This document shows, piece by piece, positions 39,524 through 47,833 of a stretch of DNA of 64,000 nucleotides (positions are counted from its first letter, which is position 1; every line of letters begins with the position of its first letter). The DNA is taken from positions 1-64,000 of the forward strand of contig JAAYVE010000056.1 of assembly GCA_012517315.1 (NCBI GenBank), given 5' to 3'. The translations under genes and the position numbers were made by a program. The DNA comes from Deltaproteobacteria bacterium. GTDB taxonomy: Bacteria > Desulfobacterota > Syntrophobacteria > Syntrophobacterales > Syntrophobacteraceae. The notes beneath the pieces were generated by a model. It searched no databases. It worked only from the letters and a program-made list of their open reading frames with translations, and was not told the DNA's origin.

Positions 39524-40462
39524 ATGACACGCCTGAACAAATGCTTTTTGCTTCCCATCGATGGCACCACGGAATCCCTGAAGCCGGTGGAGTTCCTGAA
39601 GAAGCTGTACTCCAGCCTGACGCATCTCAGGATCATCGTCTGCTATTTTCTGCCCCCCCTGCCCCCCATATACAGGGAGAAGGCCGACTCGCCGGCAATG
39701 GCCAAGAAGAGAATCGAGGTTCTGGGAAAGAGAGAGAGAGAGACCCGATCGGTCATCGATCAAGCCCGGGCACTCCTGCTGAAGGCCGGCCTCCCCGAAG
39801 ACGCCTTCGCCGAGCACATACAGGAAAAGGCATCGAGTCTTCCCAAGGACATCTGCATGGTGGCGGGTTTCAAGAAGGCGGATGCGCTGGTCATGCAGAA
39901 GCAGACCCAGATCACCCTGGAGAGCCTCTTCCGGGACGACCCGACCCATGCACTTCTGCAACACTGCGCCGCATGCCCCGTCTGGCTCATCGAGGGAAAT
40001 GCCCATACCTCAAGGGCGGCCATATGCATCCTGAACGAGGACACCTCCCTTCGGGCGGTAGACCACGCTGGTTTCATGCTCGCCGAAACCTCCACGGAGA
40101 TCCTCCTCCTCCATGCCACGAGGGGAATAACGAAACCGGTGACCGTTCCCGCCTCACGGGCGGAACAGGATGCCGCTGACTGGCTTGAGACCGAGGAAGG
40201 AAGGATTCTGAAACCTTACCTTGTCCAGGCGAGGCAGATTCTGGAAAAAGAGGGGATTGCCCCCGAACGGGTGCACATGGAACTCATCCCCAGCAGGGGG
40301 AACGTGGCCCTTGAAATCATTCAACACTGCAGGAAGAAGAACATTGGCATTGTGGTCATCGGCCACTCCAACCCCACAGGGAAATGGAGCTTCCTCAAGA
40401 GTTCCATCACGAAGAAGGCCCTCGCCGAATTCACGGACATGGCCGTGTGGGTGAGCCAGTAG
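39524..40462 (+). CDS. Tandem universal stress protein (UspA-like)
   Basis: 312 residues forming two UspA-like halves, about 1-160 and 165-312. The first half starts NKCFLLPIDGTTESLKPVEFL. The second ends IVVIGHSNPTGKWSFLKSSITKKAL, a divergent version of the GxxGx9GS ATP loop that lacks the usual glycine spacing. ATP binding is therefore doubtful. It may respond to stress or growth arrest in the cytoplasm. It stands alone, convergent with secF, the two stops being five bases apart. Confidence 0.82.
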   Translation: MTRLNKCFLLPIDGTTESLKPVEFLKKLYSSLTHLRIIVCYFLPPLPPIYREKADSPAMAKKRIEVLGKRERETRSVIDQARALLLKAGLPEDAFAEHIQEKASSLPKDICMVAGFKKADALVMQKQTQITLESLFRDDPTHALLQHCAACPVWLIEGNAHTSRAAICILNEDTSLRAVDHAGFMLAETSTEILLLHATRGITKPVTVPASRAEQDAADWLETEEGRILKPYLVQARQILEKEGIAPERVHMELIPSRGNVALEIIQHCRKKNIGIVVIGHSNPTGKWSFLKSSITKKALAEFTDMAVWVSQ

Positions 40463-40467
40463 ACGAC

Positions 40468-41532
40468 TTAGGCCTCTGCCCGCCTGGCCACTTTCTTACG
40501 CCCCTTCAACTCGTAGTAGGCGATGACCACCAAGCTCGCCACGAATACCGTGGAGTACGTTCCCGTAATGATCCCCACCAACATGGCGAACGCAAAATCA
40601 TGGATCACCGTCCCTCCAAAGACAAACAGGCAGACCGTCACCAGGAAAACGGTCCCCGACGTGAGGATGGTCCGGCTCAGAGTCTGGTTCACGCTGGTGT
40701 TGATGAGCGCGTGAATGTCCTGCTTCTTATCCTTTCGCAGGTTTTCACGCACTCGGTCAAAAATGATGATCGTGTCGTTGATGGAAAAGCCCACAATGGT
40801 GAGGATGGCCGCAAGGACTTCCAGTGTGAACTCCTTGCCCGCCAAGGCAAAGGCACCCACCACGATGAGGACGTCGTGCAGCAGGGAAAGGAGGGCTCCC
40901 AGAGCATACGGCAACTCCAGGAACCAGCACAGAACCAGTGTGACCACCAGAGCGGCGAGGATGAGAATCGTTGCATCCAGGCCCGCGATTTCCAGCAGGT
41001 AGACGCCGAAAACCAGAACCCCTGCCATGATTCCGCTCTTCACCCATTTGAATTCGAATCGGCCGGAAACGTAGATAGCCATGAGCAGCAATGCATAGTA
41101 CACGGCGAAGAGCGCTTTCTGTCTCAGATCCGCACCCACCTTCGGACCGACCATTTCCACCCGGCGCACCGAGGCTTCATCCTTGCCGAAGGTGTCATCC
41201 AGCCTCTCCTCAATGGAGCCGGATAGGCTCTGAAGTTCAGAAGTGATCAACTCCGTCCGGATGAGGTATTCATGATCTGAAGCAGCACCGATTTGCTGGA
41301 TGCTGCTCGCTCCCGCAAGATCCTTCAAGGCGCTGCGGATGGCATCGGGAGTCGTGGGCTGCTTGAACTGGATCTGGATGAGGGTTCCCCCGGCGAAATC
41401 CACCCCCATGGGCAGCCCTCCCCGATAGATGTACGCGGCGACACCGATGAGAATGAGTACGGTGGACAGGGCAAGAGCCTTATACCTGGCTCCGACGAAA
41501 TTAATGTTGATATCGGGTCGAATCAGCTGCAT
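40468..41532 (-). CDS. secF: Protein translocase subunit SecF
   Basis: 354 residues. The N-terminal helix is followed by GVDFAGGTLIQIQF, the family signature, and a periplasmic domain. Five more membrane helices follow with SINDTIIIFDRVREN, the conserved helix-4 motif. SecDF uses the proton (or sodium) gradient to pull proteins through SecYEG on the periplasmic side. The start at 41532 has AAGAGG on the minus strand. It is the third gene of yajC-secD-secF. Confidence 0.96.
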   Translation of the reverse strand: MQLIRPDININFVGARYKALALSTVLILIGVAAYIYRGGLPMGVDFAGGTLIQIQFKQPTTPDAIRSALKDLAGASSIQQIGAASDHEYLIRTELITSELQSLSGSIEERLDDTFGKDEASVRRVEMVGPKVGADLRQKALFAVYYALLLMAIYVSGRFEFKWVKSGIMAGVLVFGVYLLEIAGLDATILILAALVVTLVLCWFLELPYALGALLSLLHDVLIVVGAFALAGKEFTLEVLAAILTIVGFSINDTIIIFDRVRENLRKDKKQDIHALINTSVNQTLSRTILTSGTVFLVTVCLFVFGGTVIHDFAFAMLVGIITGTYSTVFVASLVVIAYYELKGRKKVARRAEA

Positions 41533-41635
41533 GCATCAACCTCTTGTTCCCATTTCATGGGATGTGTCTTGAGGAACCTCACGGGCAGAAACGAATGCCG
41601 TGAACCCTGCCTCCCTTCTGCAGCGCTGCTCCATC

Positions 41636-43234
41636 TCATATGCTCAGACTCTTGATGCGGCGCTGCAAGAGCAGGTAGTCGAAAATCGACCGTGTCACGA
41701 TGATGGCCGTGAACAGGTTCGCCACCAGTCCGATGGTGAGGGTAACGGCAAATCCCTTGACGGGGCCGGTTCCGAACTGGAAGAGGACAAAGGCGGCGAT
41801 GAGAGTGGTGAGATTGGAGTCGATGATGGTCACCGTCGCCTTTTCATATCCAGCCTCAACGGCCGCCCGTGGAGTTTTCCCGAGCCTCAATTCCTCCCGG
41901 ATTCGTTCGTAGATGAGGACATTGGCATCCACGGCCATGCCGATGGTGAGGGCGATGCCCGCGATGCCCGGAAGGGTCAGAGTGGCCCCGAATGCCGCCA
42001 GACCGGCGAAAAGGAGCACCATGTTCAAGGCCAAGGCCACATTGGCGATGAGCCCCGATCCCTTGTAATAGAGGAGCATGAAGGCGACCACGAGAACGGC
42101 CCCGATGAGAGAGGCCATCAACCCTTTCTGAATGGAATCCTTGCCGAGACCCGGCCCCACGGTGCGCTGCTCCAGGATTTTCACGGGGGCCGGGAGCGCC
42201 CCGGCCCTCAGTACGATCGCCAGATCCCTGGCTTCCTCCATCGTGAAGCTCCCGGTGATGCTGGCCCGCCCCCCGCCGATCTTTTCCCTGATGTTTGGAG
42301 CGGAATACACCGTCCCATCGAGGACGATCGCCAGTTGCTTGTTGACGTTCTCACCCGTCAGGCGCTCGAAGGTCCTCGCACCCGTCGCGTCGAACTCCAG
42401 GGCAACGTAGGGCTGGTTGAACTGGGTGTCGATACGCACCTCTGCAGTAGTGATGTACTCCCCGGTCATGAGGGTCCTGTCCTTCAAGGCGATTTGCGTG
42501 TCGGAGGTCCGGCCTGCTGCGGAGTTAGCGCGTTTCATGGGATAGATCTTGACTCCGGGGGGCAGTTTGCCCTCCTTGGAGTCTTGCGGGGAAACCCCTT
42601 CCGCCACCAGTTTGAATTCCAGAAGGGCCGTTTTCCCCACGAGATCGATCGCCCTCTGGGGATCCTGGATCCCAGGCAGTTGCACCTGAATCCGGTCCTC
42701 CCGCTCCCGCCGGATGTCCGGTTCCGTCACCCCGAACTGGTCAATGCGGTTGCGGATGGTTTGGAGAGCCTGGTCGACGGCCAGTTCCCTCACCCGCTGC
42801 ACTTCCTTGTCCTGGAAGGTGTATGAAATGAGATAGCCCTCGGGATTCGTCTCCCCTCCAGCATTTCTCAGGATTGGATAGAATTTCTCCATCAGCTTGT
42901 TCAACTCGGTCCCGCCCTCGGGCGAAGGCAGAGAGACCTGGATATCCCAGGATTTCGCCCGTTCGATCTTGTTGAATGGGATCTTTTCCTTCCGAAGGGT
43001 TTCCTTGATGTCTTCCACCATGCGGTCGGCCGTGTTGATGACCGCCTTGTCCGCCTCCACTTCGAGCACAAGATGCATTCCCCCCTGTAGATCGAGGCCG
43101 AGGTGAATCTTTTCTTTCGGCAGGAACTTGGTCCACCAGGGCGGAAGTGTGGGGAAAAGGGTAGGCGTGAGGTACACGAATCCTGAAATCAGGACCACGA
43201 CGACCAGAACTTCCCGCCATTTGATGTTCTTCAA
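41636..43234 (-). CDS. secD: Protein translocase subunit SecD
   Basis: 532 residues from the chosen start. The N-terminal helix is followed by IHLGLDLQGGMHLVLEV. The P1 periplasmic region contains the RNRIDQFGVTEPDI signature. The five C-terminal helices carry GIALTIGMAVDANVLIYERIREE, with the conserved Asp used in ion coupling. The TTG at 43234 lies seven bases after GGGAGG and gives MKNIKWREV. A TTG at 43249 overlaps that site and is unlikely. secF follows after 103 bases. Confidence 0.95.
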   Translation of the reverse strand: MKNIKWREVLVVVVLISGFVYLTPTLFPTLPPWWTKFLPKEKIHLGLDLQGGMHLVLEVEADKAVINTADRMVEDIKETLRKEKIPFNKIERAKSWDIQVSLPSPEGGTELNKLMEKFYPILRNAGGETNPEGYLISYTFQDKEVQRVRELAVDQALQTIRNRIDQFGVTEPDIRREREDRIQVQLPGIQDPQRAIDLVGKTALLEFKLVAEGVSPQDSKEGKLPPGVKIYPMKRANSAAGRTSDTQIALKDRTLMTGEYITTAEVRIDTQFNQPYVALEFDATGARTFERLTGENVNKQLAIVLDGTVYSAPNIREKIGGGRASITGSFTMEEARDLAIVLRAGALPAPVKILEQRTVGPGLGKDSIQKGLMASLIGAVLVVAFMLLYYKGSGLIANVALALNMVLLFAGLAAFGATLTLPGIAGIALTIGMAVDANVLIYERIREELRLGKTPRAAVEAGYEKATVTIIDSNLTTLIAAFVLFQFGTGPVKGFAVTLTIGLVANLFTAIIVTRSIFDYLLLQRRIKSLSI

Positions 43235-43412
43235 CGCTGATCCTCCCAATGGCTGAACGGGTCACCCCCTTAGGCTGCCCTCAACTTTCCGGTAAGCTGC
43301 CGGAGAGGAACGTTCGCCCGTTTCCCATGGACTCCCCGACCGGCTGTTGAGGAATGTGTGGAGTGATTCACCGCGGAAACACGAAAAGAGGGGGGGCACG
43401 GGGGAATGGGCT

Positions 43413-43751
43413 CTATTCTTCAGGCTCACCCTTGGAGATGACACCTGCGATATAACCGCGCTGCACCTTCACGCGCACCTTCTCGGCAATCTCCAGGGTC
43501 GCCACGGTCTCGGTGAGACCGGTGATCTTTCCCTGAATACCGCCAGTGGTCACCACCACATCCCCCCTCTGCAGACCGTCCAGCATCGCCTTGTGTTCCT
43601 TTTGTTTTTTCTGCTGAGGGCGAATGAGGAGAAAATAGAAAATTCCGACCATGAGCAGAAGCGGCAGAAAAGCGGCGATGCCTCCCGCCCCCTGGGCGTC
43701 GCCGCCCTGTCCCAAGGATCCCATTGCATATGCAACACCCGTCCAGTCCAT
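43413..43751 (-). CDS. yajC: Preprotein translocase subunit YajC
   Basis: 112 residues with one membrane helix (AAFLPLLLMVGIFYFLLIRPQQKKQKEHKAML), the diagnostic RPQQKK, and a soluble tail with LQRGDVVVTTGGIQGKITGL. It associates with SecDF. The ATG at 43751 is placed five bases after GGAGGA; an upstream ATG at 43763 lacks a site. It heads yajC-secD-secF and follows a good promoter. Confidence 0.94.
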   Translation of the reverse strand: MDWTGVAYAMGSLGQGGDAQGAGGIAAFLPLLLMVGIFYFLLIRPQQKKQKEHKAMLDGLQRGDVVVTTGGIQGKITGLTETVATLEIAEKVRVKVQRGYIAGVISKGEPEE

Positions 43752-43857
43752 GAATTCCTCCATCCGTTTCACCGATACCGGCGCAAACCGGTAAAAACCG
43801 CCATCGAAGATCGTTGAGCCTTGTTCCAGTTGGATCCCGAAAACCGCGAAACGGCTA

Positions 43858-43886
43858 TATAAACGATATTTTCGGTCAATTGTCAA
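43858..43886 (-). promoter_or_regulatory. Promoter of yajC-secD-secF
   Basis: On the minus strand TTGACA (43886-43881) is a perfect -35. A -10 candidate TTTATA is at 43863-43858, 17 bases away, within an AT-rich stretch; TATATA at 43861-43856 is the alternative with 19 bases. The leader is about 100 bases. Confidence 0.55.
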
Positions 43887-44042
43887 CCGCAGTCGTTCGC
43901 GTTTTCGCGGCAATCCCGTTTCCCGGAAGGTGCACAAAGGAACCTGGCGGATCAAGCGTTCGTCCCGCATCCACTCGGAAAACGGGGTGAATTCGGCATC
44001 AAGGAGGAACGGATGTCCAGCGGAATTTCACTCTATCCCCTT

Positions 44043-45017
44043 TCAGTATCTTCCCGCCGACCCGAGCACGTTGGTGTTCTTGTGCTTGATCACCTCCATC
44101 AGTTCCTTGCGCGCCGGTCCAAGGTACTTGCGGGGATCGAATTCCCCGGGGTTTTCCGCCAGGATCCTGCGAACGACAGCGGTGACCACCATGCGGCCGT
44201 CGGTGTCGATGTTGATCTTACAGACCGCGGACCGGGCAGCCTCGCGGAGCTGCTCCTCAGGAACGCCCGCCGCCCCCTGCAGGTTTCCACCATACGCGTT
44301 GATCATCGCCACATACTTCTGCAAAACCGACGACGCGCCATGCAGGACAATGGGGAAACCCGGCAGTCTCTTCTCGACCTCCCTCAAGATATCGAAGCGC
44401 AACGGCGGCACCGCCTCCCCCGGCTTCAGTTTGAACTTGTAGGCCCCGTGGGATGTGCCGATGGAAATGGCCAGACTGTGCACTCCCGTCCGATCCACAA
44501 AATCCTGGACCTGTTTCGGGTCAGTATAGTGCGACACCTCGGAGGACACCTCATCCTCAATGCCGGCGAGGACACCCAACTCACCCTCGACGCTGACGTC
44601 GTAAGGATTGGCATAGTCAACCACCTGTTTGGTGAGCTTGATGTTTTCTTCGTAAGGCAAGTGCGAACCGTCGATCATCACCGAGGAAAAGCCGGATTGG
44701 ATGCAGGACTTGCACAGTTCGAAGGAGTCGCCGTGGTCGAGATGCAGGGTGATGGGTATCCTGCTGTCCATTTCGCGCGCCATCTGCACCGCCCCCATGG
44801 CCATGTAGCGCAGCAGCGTCTGATTGGCATAGTCCCGGGCCCCCTTGGATACCTGCAGGATCACGGGGGACCTTGATTCCACGCATCCGACGATGATTGC
44901 CTGGAGTTGTTCCATGTTGTTGAAATTATACGCAGGGACGGCATATCCCCCCTCCATGGCCTTCCGGAACATCTCCCTGGTGTTCACGATACCGATCTCA
45001 TGATACGGTGCTTTCAT
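44043..45017 (-). CDS. fba: Class II fructose-bisphosphate aldolase
   Basis: 324 residues of the zinc-dependent aldolase family. Zinc-binding and active-site segments are ITLHLDHGDSFELC (with the catalytic Asp next to zinc His), VEGELGVLAGIEDE, IGTSHGAYK, VLHGASSV and INIDTDGRM. It cleaves fructose 1,6-bisphosphate, or makes it during gluconeogenesis. It resembles the longer Tag/Fba-type proteins in anaerobes. GGAGGAG precedes the ATG at 45017. It is transcribed alone between the sec genes and a 552-base gap. Confidence 0.93.
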   Translation of the reverse strand: MKAPYHEIGIVNTREMFRKAMEGGYAVPAYNFNNMEQLQAIIVGCVESRSPVILQVSKGARDYANQTLLRYMAMGAVQMAREMDSRIPITLHLDHGDSFELCKSCIQSGFSSVMIDGSHLPYEENIKLTKQVVDYANPYDVSVEGELGVLAGIEDEVSSEVSHYTDPKQVQDFVDRTGVHSLAISIGTSHGAYKFKLKPGEAVPPLRFDILREVEKRLPGFPIVLHGASSVLQKYVAMINAYGGNLQGAAGVPEEQLREAARSAVCKINIDTDGRMVVTAVVRRILAENPGEFDPRKYLGPARKELMEVIKHKNTNVLGSAGRY

Positions 45018-45569
45018 GATTTTCTCCTCCCTAGAGTAACCAGGCAAAGCAATTTGCTCCGGTTTTCAACTGCAGGCGATCAGGAAAGGGGGCAGACTGG
45101 ACACGGGCGCCAAACATCCGGGGCTGGCGAAAATAGCCCTACCTCCTGGCACCACGGCATCGAACCCCCACTGCAGGCCATCGGCTTCCCGGGGCGGCAT
45201 GCTTCTTGGGGGGAACAGCAAGAACCGGTTTCATTGTCTCAATTTCTCCAGGACGATCGCCCGATCGTTAGCACATCAAGGTATGGGCATCAACCTGTAT
45301 TTGGTCCGGGTGGACAGGATCAGGCGGTTTCCAGTTTGCACCGCAGCCCCCCCCAGCCGAAAGGGGTTCATTTTTCATGTCACCGTTGTCACTTGCACAT
45401 GGATGCATACAACAGAAGAGCGTTTCAGTATCCTTCCGCACAAGCGCCCATAGATCGCAAATTCCCGCCTCCATCGCGGGACCGAATATCTCCAACGGAC
45501 GATGAAGCCCGGGACAAAGGCGGAATGCGGGACGACCCTGAAGAACCGCAACTGAGAAATGTACGGGCA
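45018..45569. other. Intergenic region upstream of the aldolase
   Basis: 552 bases between the aldolase start and the polymerase stop. Overlapping short frames exist on both strands, including a 101-codon one on the minus strand that abuts the polymerase stop, but none has a family match or ribosome site. I see no clear promoter or RNA element. Confidence 0.5.
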
Positions 45570-47801
45570 TCATTGAACTCTTCGGGGCAGGTATTCCCCG
45601 AACTTCTTGTAGAGGTCCTGGAGTTTCGCTTTGTAATAGGCCACGTTCTCATCGGGATGCCCCGGATCGAATGCGGAAGCGAATCGGCAGTTTTCGAAAA
45701 CACGCACCTTCCGGTCGGTGCCGGTCACATAGTAGGACACCTGGTCTCCCGCCCGGTAGTTTCTTCCTGAAGCCAGGGCCAGTTCGTAAGTGGCGGCCCG
45801 GTTCCTCTTCTTCGCCTTGACCTTCTGGCTGTAGCTGTCCAACGATTCGGTCAACGTTTCGGTCTTGGCCAGGGACGCCACATCCAGTTCGTGACGGTCG
45901 AGTTTCCCGAGGGTTTCCCTGTAAAGGTCCGGGATCTCATCCCCTCTCCCTTCCAGGAGCAGCCGAAGCATTTCCGAGAGGAAATCCCTGAGGTACTTTT
46001 CCATACCCCGGGAACGCAATCCGCTTCCCTTGATCACGACGTTTCCGCCCTGATCCAGGAGCGCATAGTTCTTCCTCTTGTATGAAAACATGGCGGGATA
46101 CACGGCATCCATTTCCACCTCCAGTCCCTGTGGAAGGCTTTCCGACAGACGCCGGACCAACTGGACAGCTTCACTTTCGGTTTTCACGCCGTCTGGTGGG
46201 ACGAAGTAGATGCCGTCGGTATCGATCTCGATGGGAAGGGCACCTTCACGGCGCAGCCAGTCGATCATGCTCCGGATCGTCTCCCTCCCCCTCCGGGTGA
46301 CCTCCGCAGCGACGTCCGGGTCGGCGAAGTGATGGAGATCGGTCCCCAGGTAACCGTAAAACGAGTTGATTAGGGTCTTGAAGGTCTGCTGCATGGCTTC
46401 CCAATAATCGTGTTCGTGGCGGGAAAGGGTCATTTCCCTCGCCAGTTTCTTGGCTTCCAGACGAAACGACCGGAGGTCCTTCAGAAGGGGCAGGAACACA
46501 CCGAGAGTGTCCCCCCTGGGCTTCAGGTCGCCGATGGCCATGATGGACGGATAGAGGGAGGCCACATCGCAGTGCACAACATTTTTCACAACCCCTTCCA
46601 CAAAAACGTCAGTGTAGCCGCCCTCGAACGTCGACCTCACAGGGGGTTGAGGAACCGACGCCCTGCGCCGCAGGTATTCTCTCAGGAAAAGAGCATTGAT
46701 CTTGGTCGCATTCCCCCTAATGAAGATATTCTGGTAGGAGAAGGGAAACATCCTGGCCTGGAGAAAAAAAGGGTATCCAAGAAGCTCCGAAAGAGCCAAG
46801 GTCTCCCGGACATCGTCCAGGTTGTAACGCATCAATGATTCCGGGTCATGTTCAAAGGCCCACTGTATCCTTCCGCGATCGATGTAGGTTCGATCCTCCT
46901 CGGCCAACCCGAAGTGCTTCGCGGCTGCCTTGAGCCCGTAGCTCTCCAGTTCCCGGGCTGTCACGTCATAGTATTGGAGGAGGAAAAGAGTGTCCACCAC
47001 ATGGCGCCCGAATAGATCCACGCGGGTATAGTCCAGGACTCTCTCCGCCACGGTGAAACGGGAACGCCTGATGCGGGGAGTGCTCCCGTCGCGGCCCCAG
47101 GACAGCTTGACGCCATGGAGTTTCGCTCTGGCCACGATGTATTCCAGGTCGAAGTTGAAGAGGTTGTGCCCTTCCAGGACATCGGGGTCGAGACTGCAAA
47201 TCCTCTCCCCTAGGGTCTCGATCATGCGTTTTTCGTCCATCTCCGCCCCAAACAGGACCTCTTCATATCCCCGGTTGTCCATGAGGGCGATGGAGATGAT
47301 CCGGTCCTCTTCCCTCTCCGGGTTTGAAAACTCGAAGCCGGGGGCGCAAGCCGTCTCGATGTCCAATGCCAGTCGACGGAGGTCTCCGAAAGAGACACCT
47401 TTGAAGAGTGTTCGGCCCGTCAGGAGGAGGTACTGATGAACGGGGTCCGAAAGAAAAAGATATGGGGCTTGAAGGGATGAGGAGGACTCCCCTGTCACCT
47501 TGCGCAGGTGGTCCTTCGCCTTCACACAGGCGGGCCAATCCTCAAACAATGCGAGAAGTCGAAGCGGGTTCCCCGGAGAAAGTGCTTCCAGGCGGAAGTT
47601 TTCCTTGAACCCATCGAGGAAGCGTTCTTCTTCAAGGAGGACAAACGGCGTGAAGGGCTCCTCCCGGATGGCGATGTTTCCCCCCTCCTCTCTCAGAAAC
47701 AGTTTCACGGCATTCTTCCCGGCAGGCTCCACCGCCAGAATCCCTTCCATCGGGTCGGCACCGAAAAGGACTTCATTTCTCTCAAGTTCCGGGTTTTTCA
47801 T
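45570..47801 (-). CDS. Family-B DNA polymerase with 3'-5' exonuclease
   Basis: 743 residues, similar in length to archaeal PolB and E. coli Pol II. Exonuclease motifs are complete: LALDIET (Exo I), EGHNLFNFDLEYI (Exo II) and YNLDDVRETL (Exo III). Polymerase motifs are also complete: CDVASLYPSIM (A), KTLINSFYGYLG (B) and IEIDTDGIYF (C). GGYTDVF is the YxGG-like linker element. It should be an active proofreading polymerase, probably in repair or lesion bypass. The ATG at 47801 has GGGAG upstream; the longer frame runs into the ATPase gene and is not protein-like there. It is 32 bases downstream of the ATPase, in one direction. Confidence 0.9.
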   Translation of the reverse strand: MKNPELERNEVLFGADPMEGILAVEPAGKNAVKLFLREEGGNIAIREEPFTPFVLLEEERFLDGFKENFRLEALSPGNPLRLLALFEDWPACVKAKDHLRKVTGESSSSLQAPYLFLSDPVHQYLLLTGRTLFKGVSFGDLRRLALDIETACAPGFEFSNPEREEDRIISIALMDNRGYEEVLFGAEMDEKRMIETLGERICSLDPDVLEGHNLFNFDLEYIVARAKLHGVKLSWGRDGSTPRIRRSRFTVAERVLDYTRVDLFGRHVVDTLFLLQYYDVTARELESYGLKAAAKHFGLAEEDRTYIDRGRIQWAFEHDPESLMRYNLDDVRETLALSELLGYPFFLQARMFPFSYQNIFIRGNATKINALFLREYLRRRASVPQPPVRSTFEGGYTDVFVEGVVKNVVHCDVASLYPSIMAIGDLKPRGDTLGVFLPLLKDLRSFRLEAKKLAREMTLSRHEHDYWEAMQQTFKTLINSFYGYLGTDLHHFADPDVAAEVTRRGRETIRSMIDWLRREGALPIEIDTDGIYFVPPDGVKTESEAVQLVRRLSESLPQGLEVEMDAVYPAMFSYKRKNYALLDQGGNVVIKGSGLRSRGMEKYLRDFLSEMLRLLLEGRGDEIPDLYRETLGKLDRHELDVASLAKTETLTESLDSYSQKVKAKKRNRAATYELALASGRNYRAGDQVSYYVTGTDRKVRVFENCRFASAFDPGHPDENVAYYKAKLQDLYKKFGEYLPRRVQ

Positions 47802-47833
47802 GGGGAATGGCTCCCGCAGGTCAGGAAAAAACT

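Noticed and set aside
45268-45573. A 101-codon minus-strand frame directly after the polymerase gene
   Set aside because: No recognisable domain, poor start context, and competing frames of equal length overlap it.
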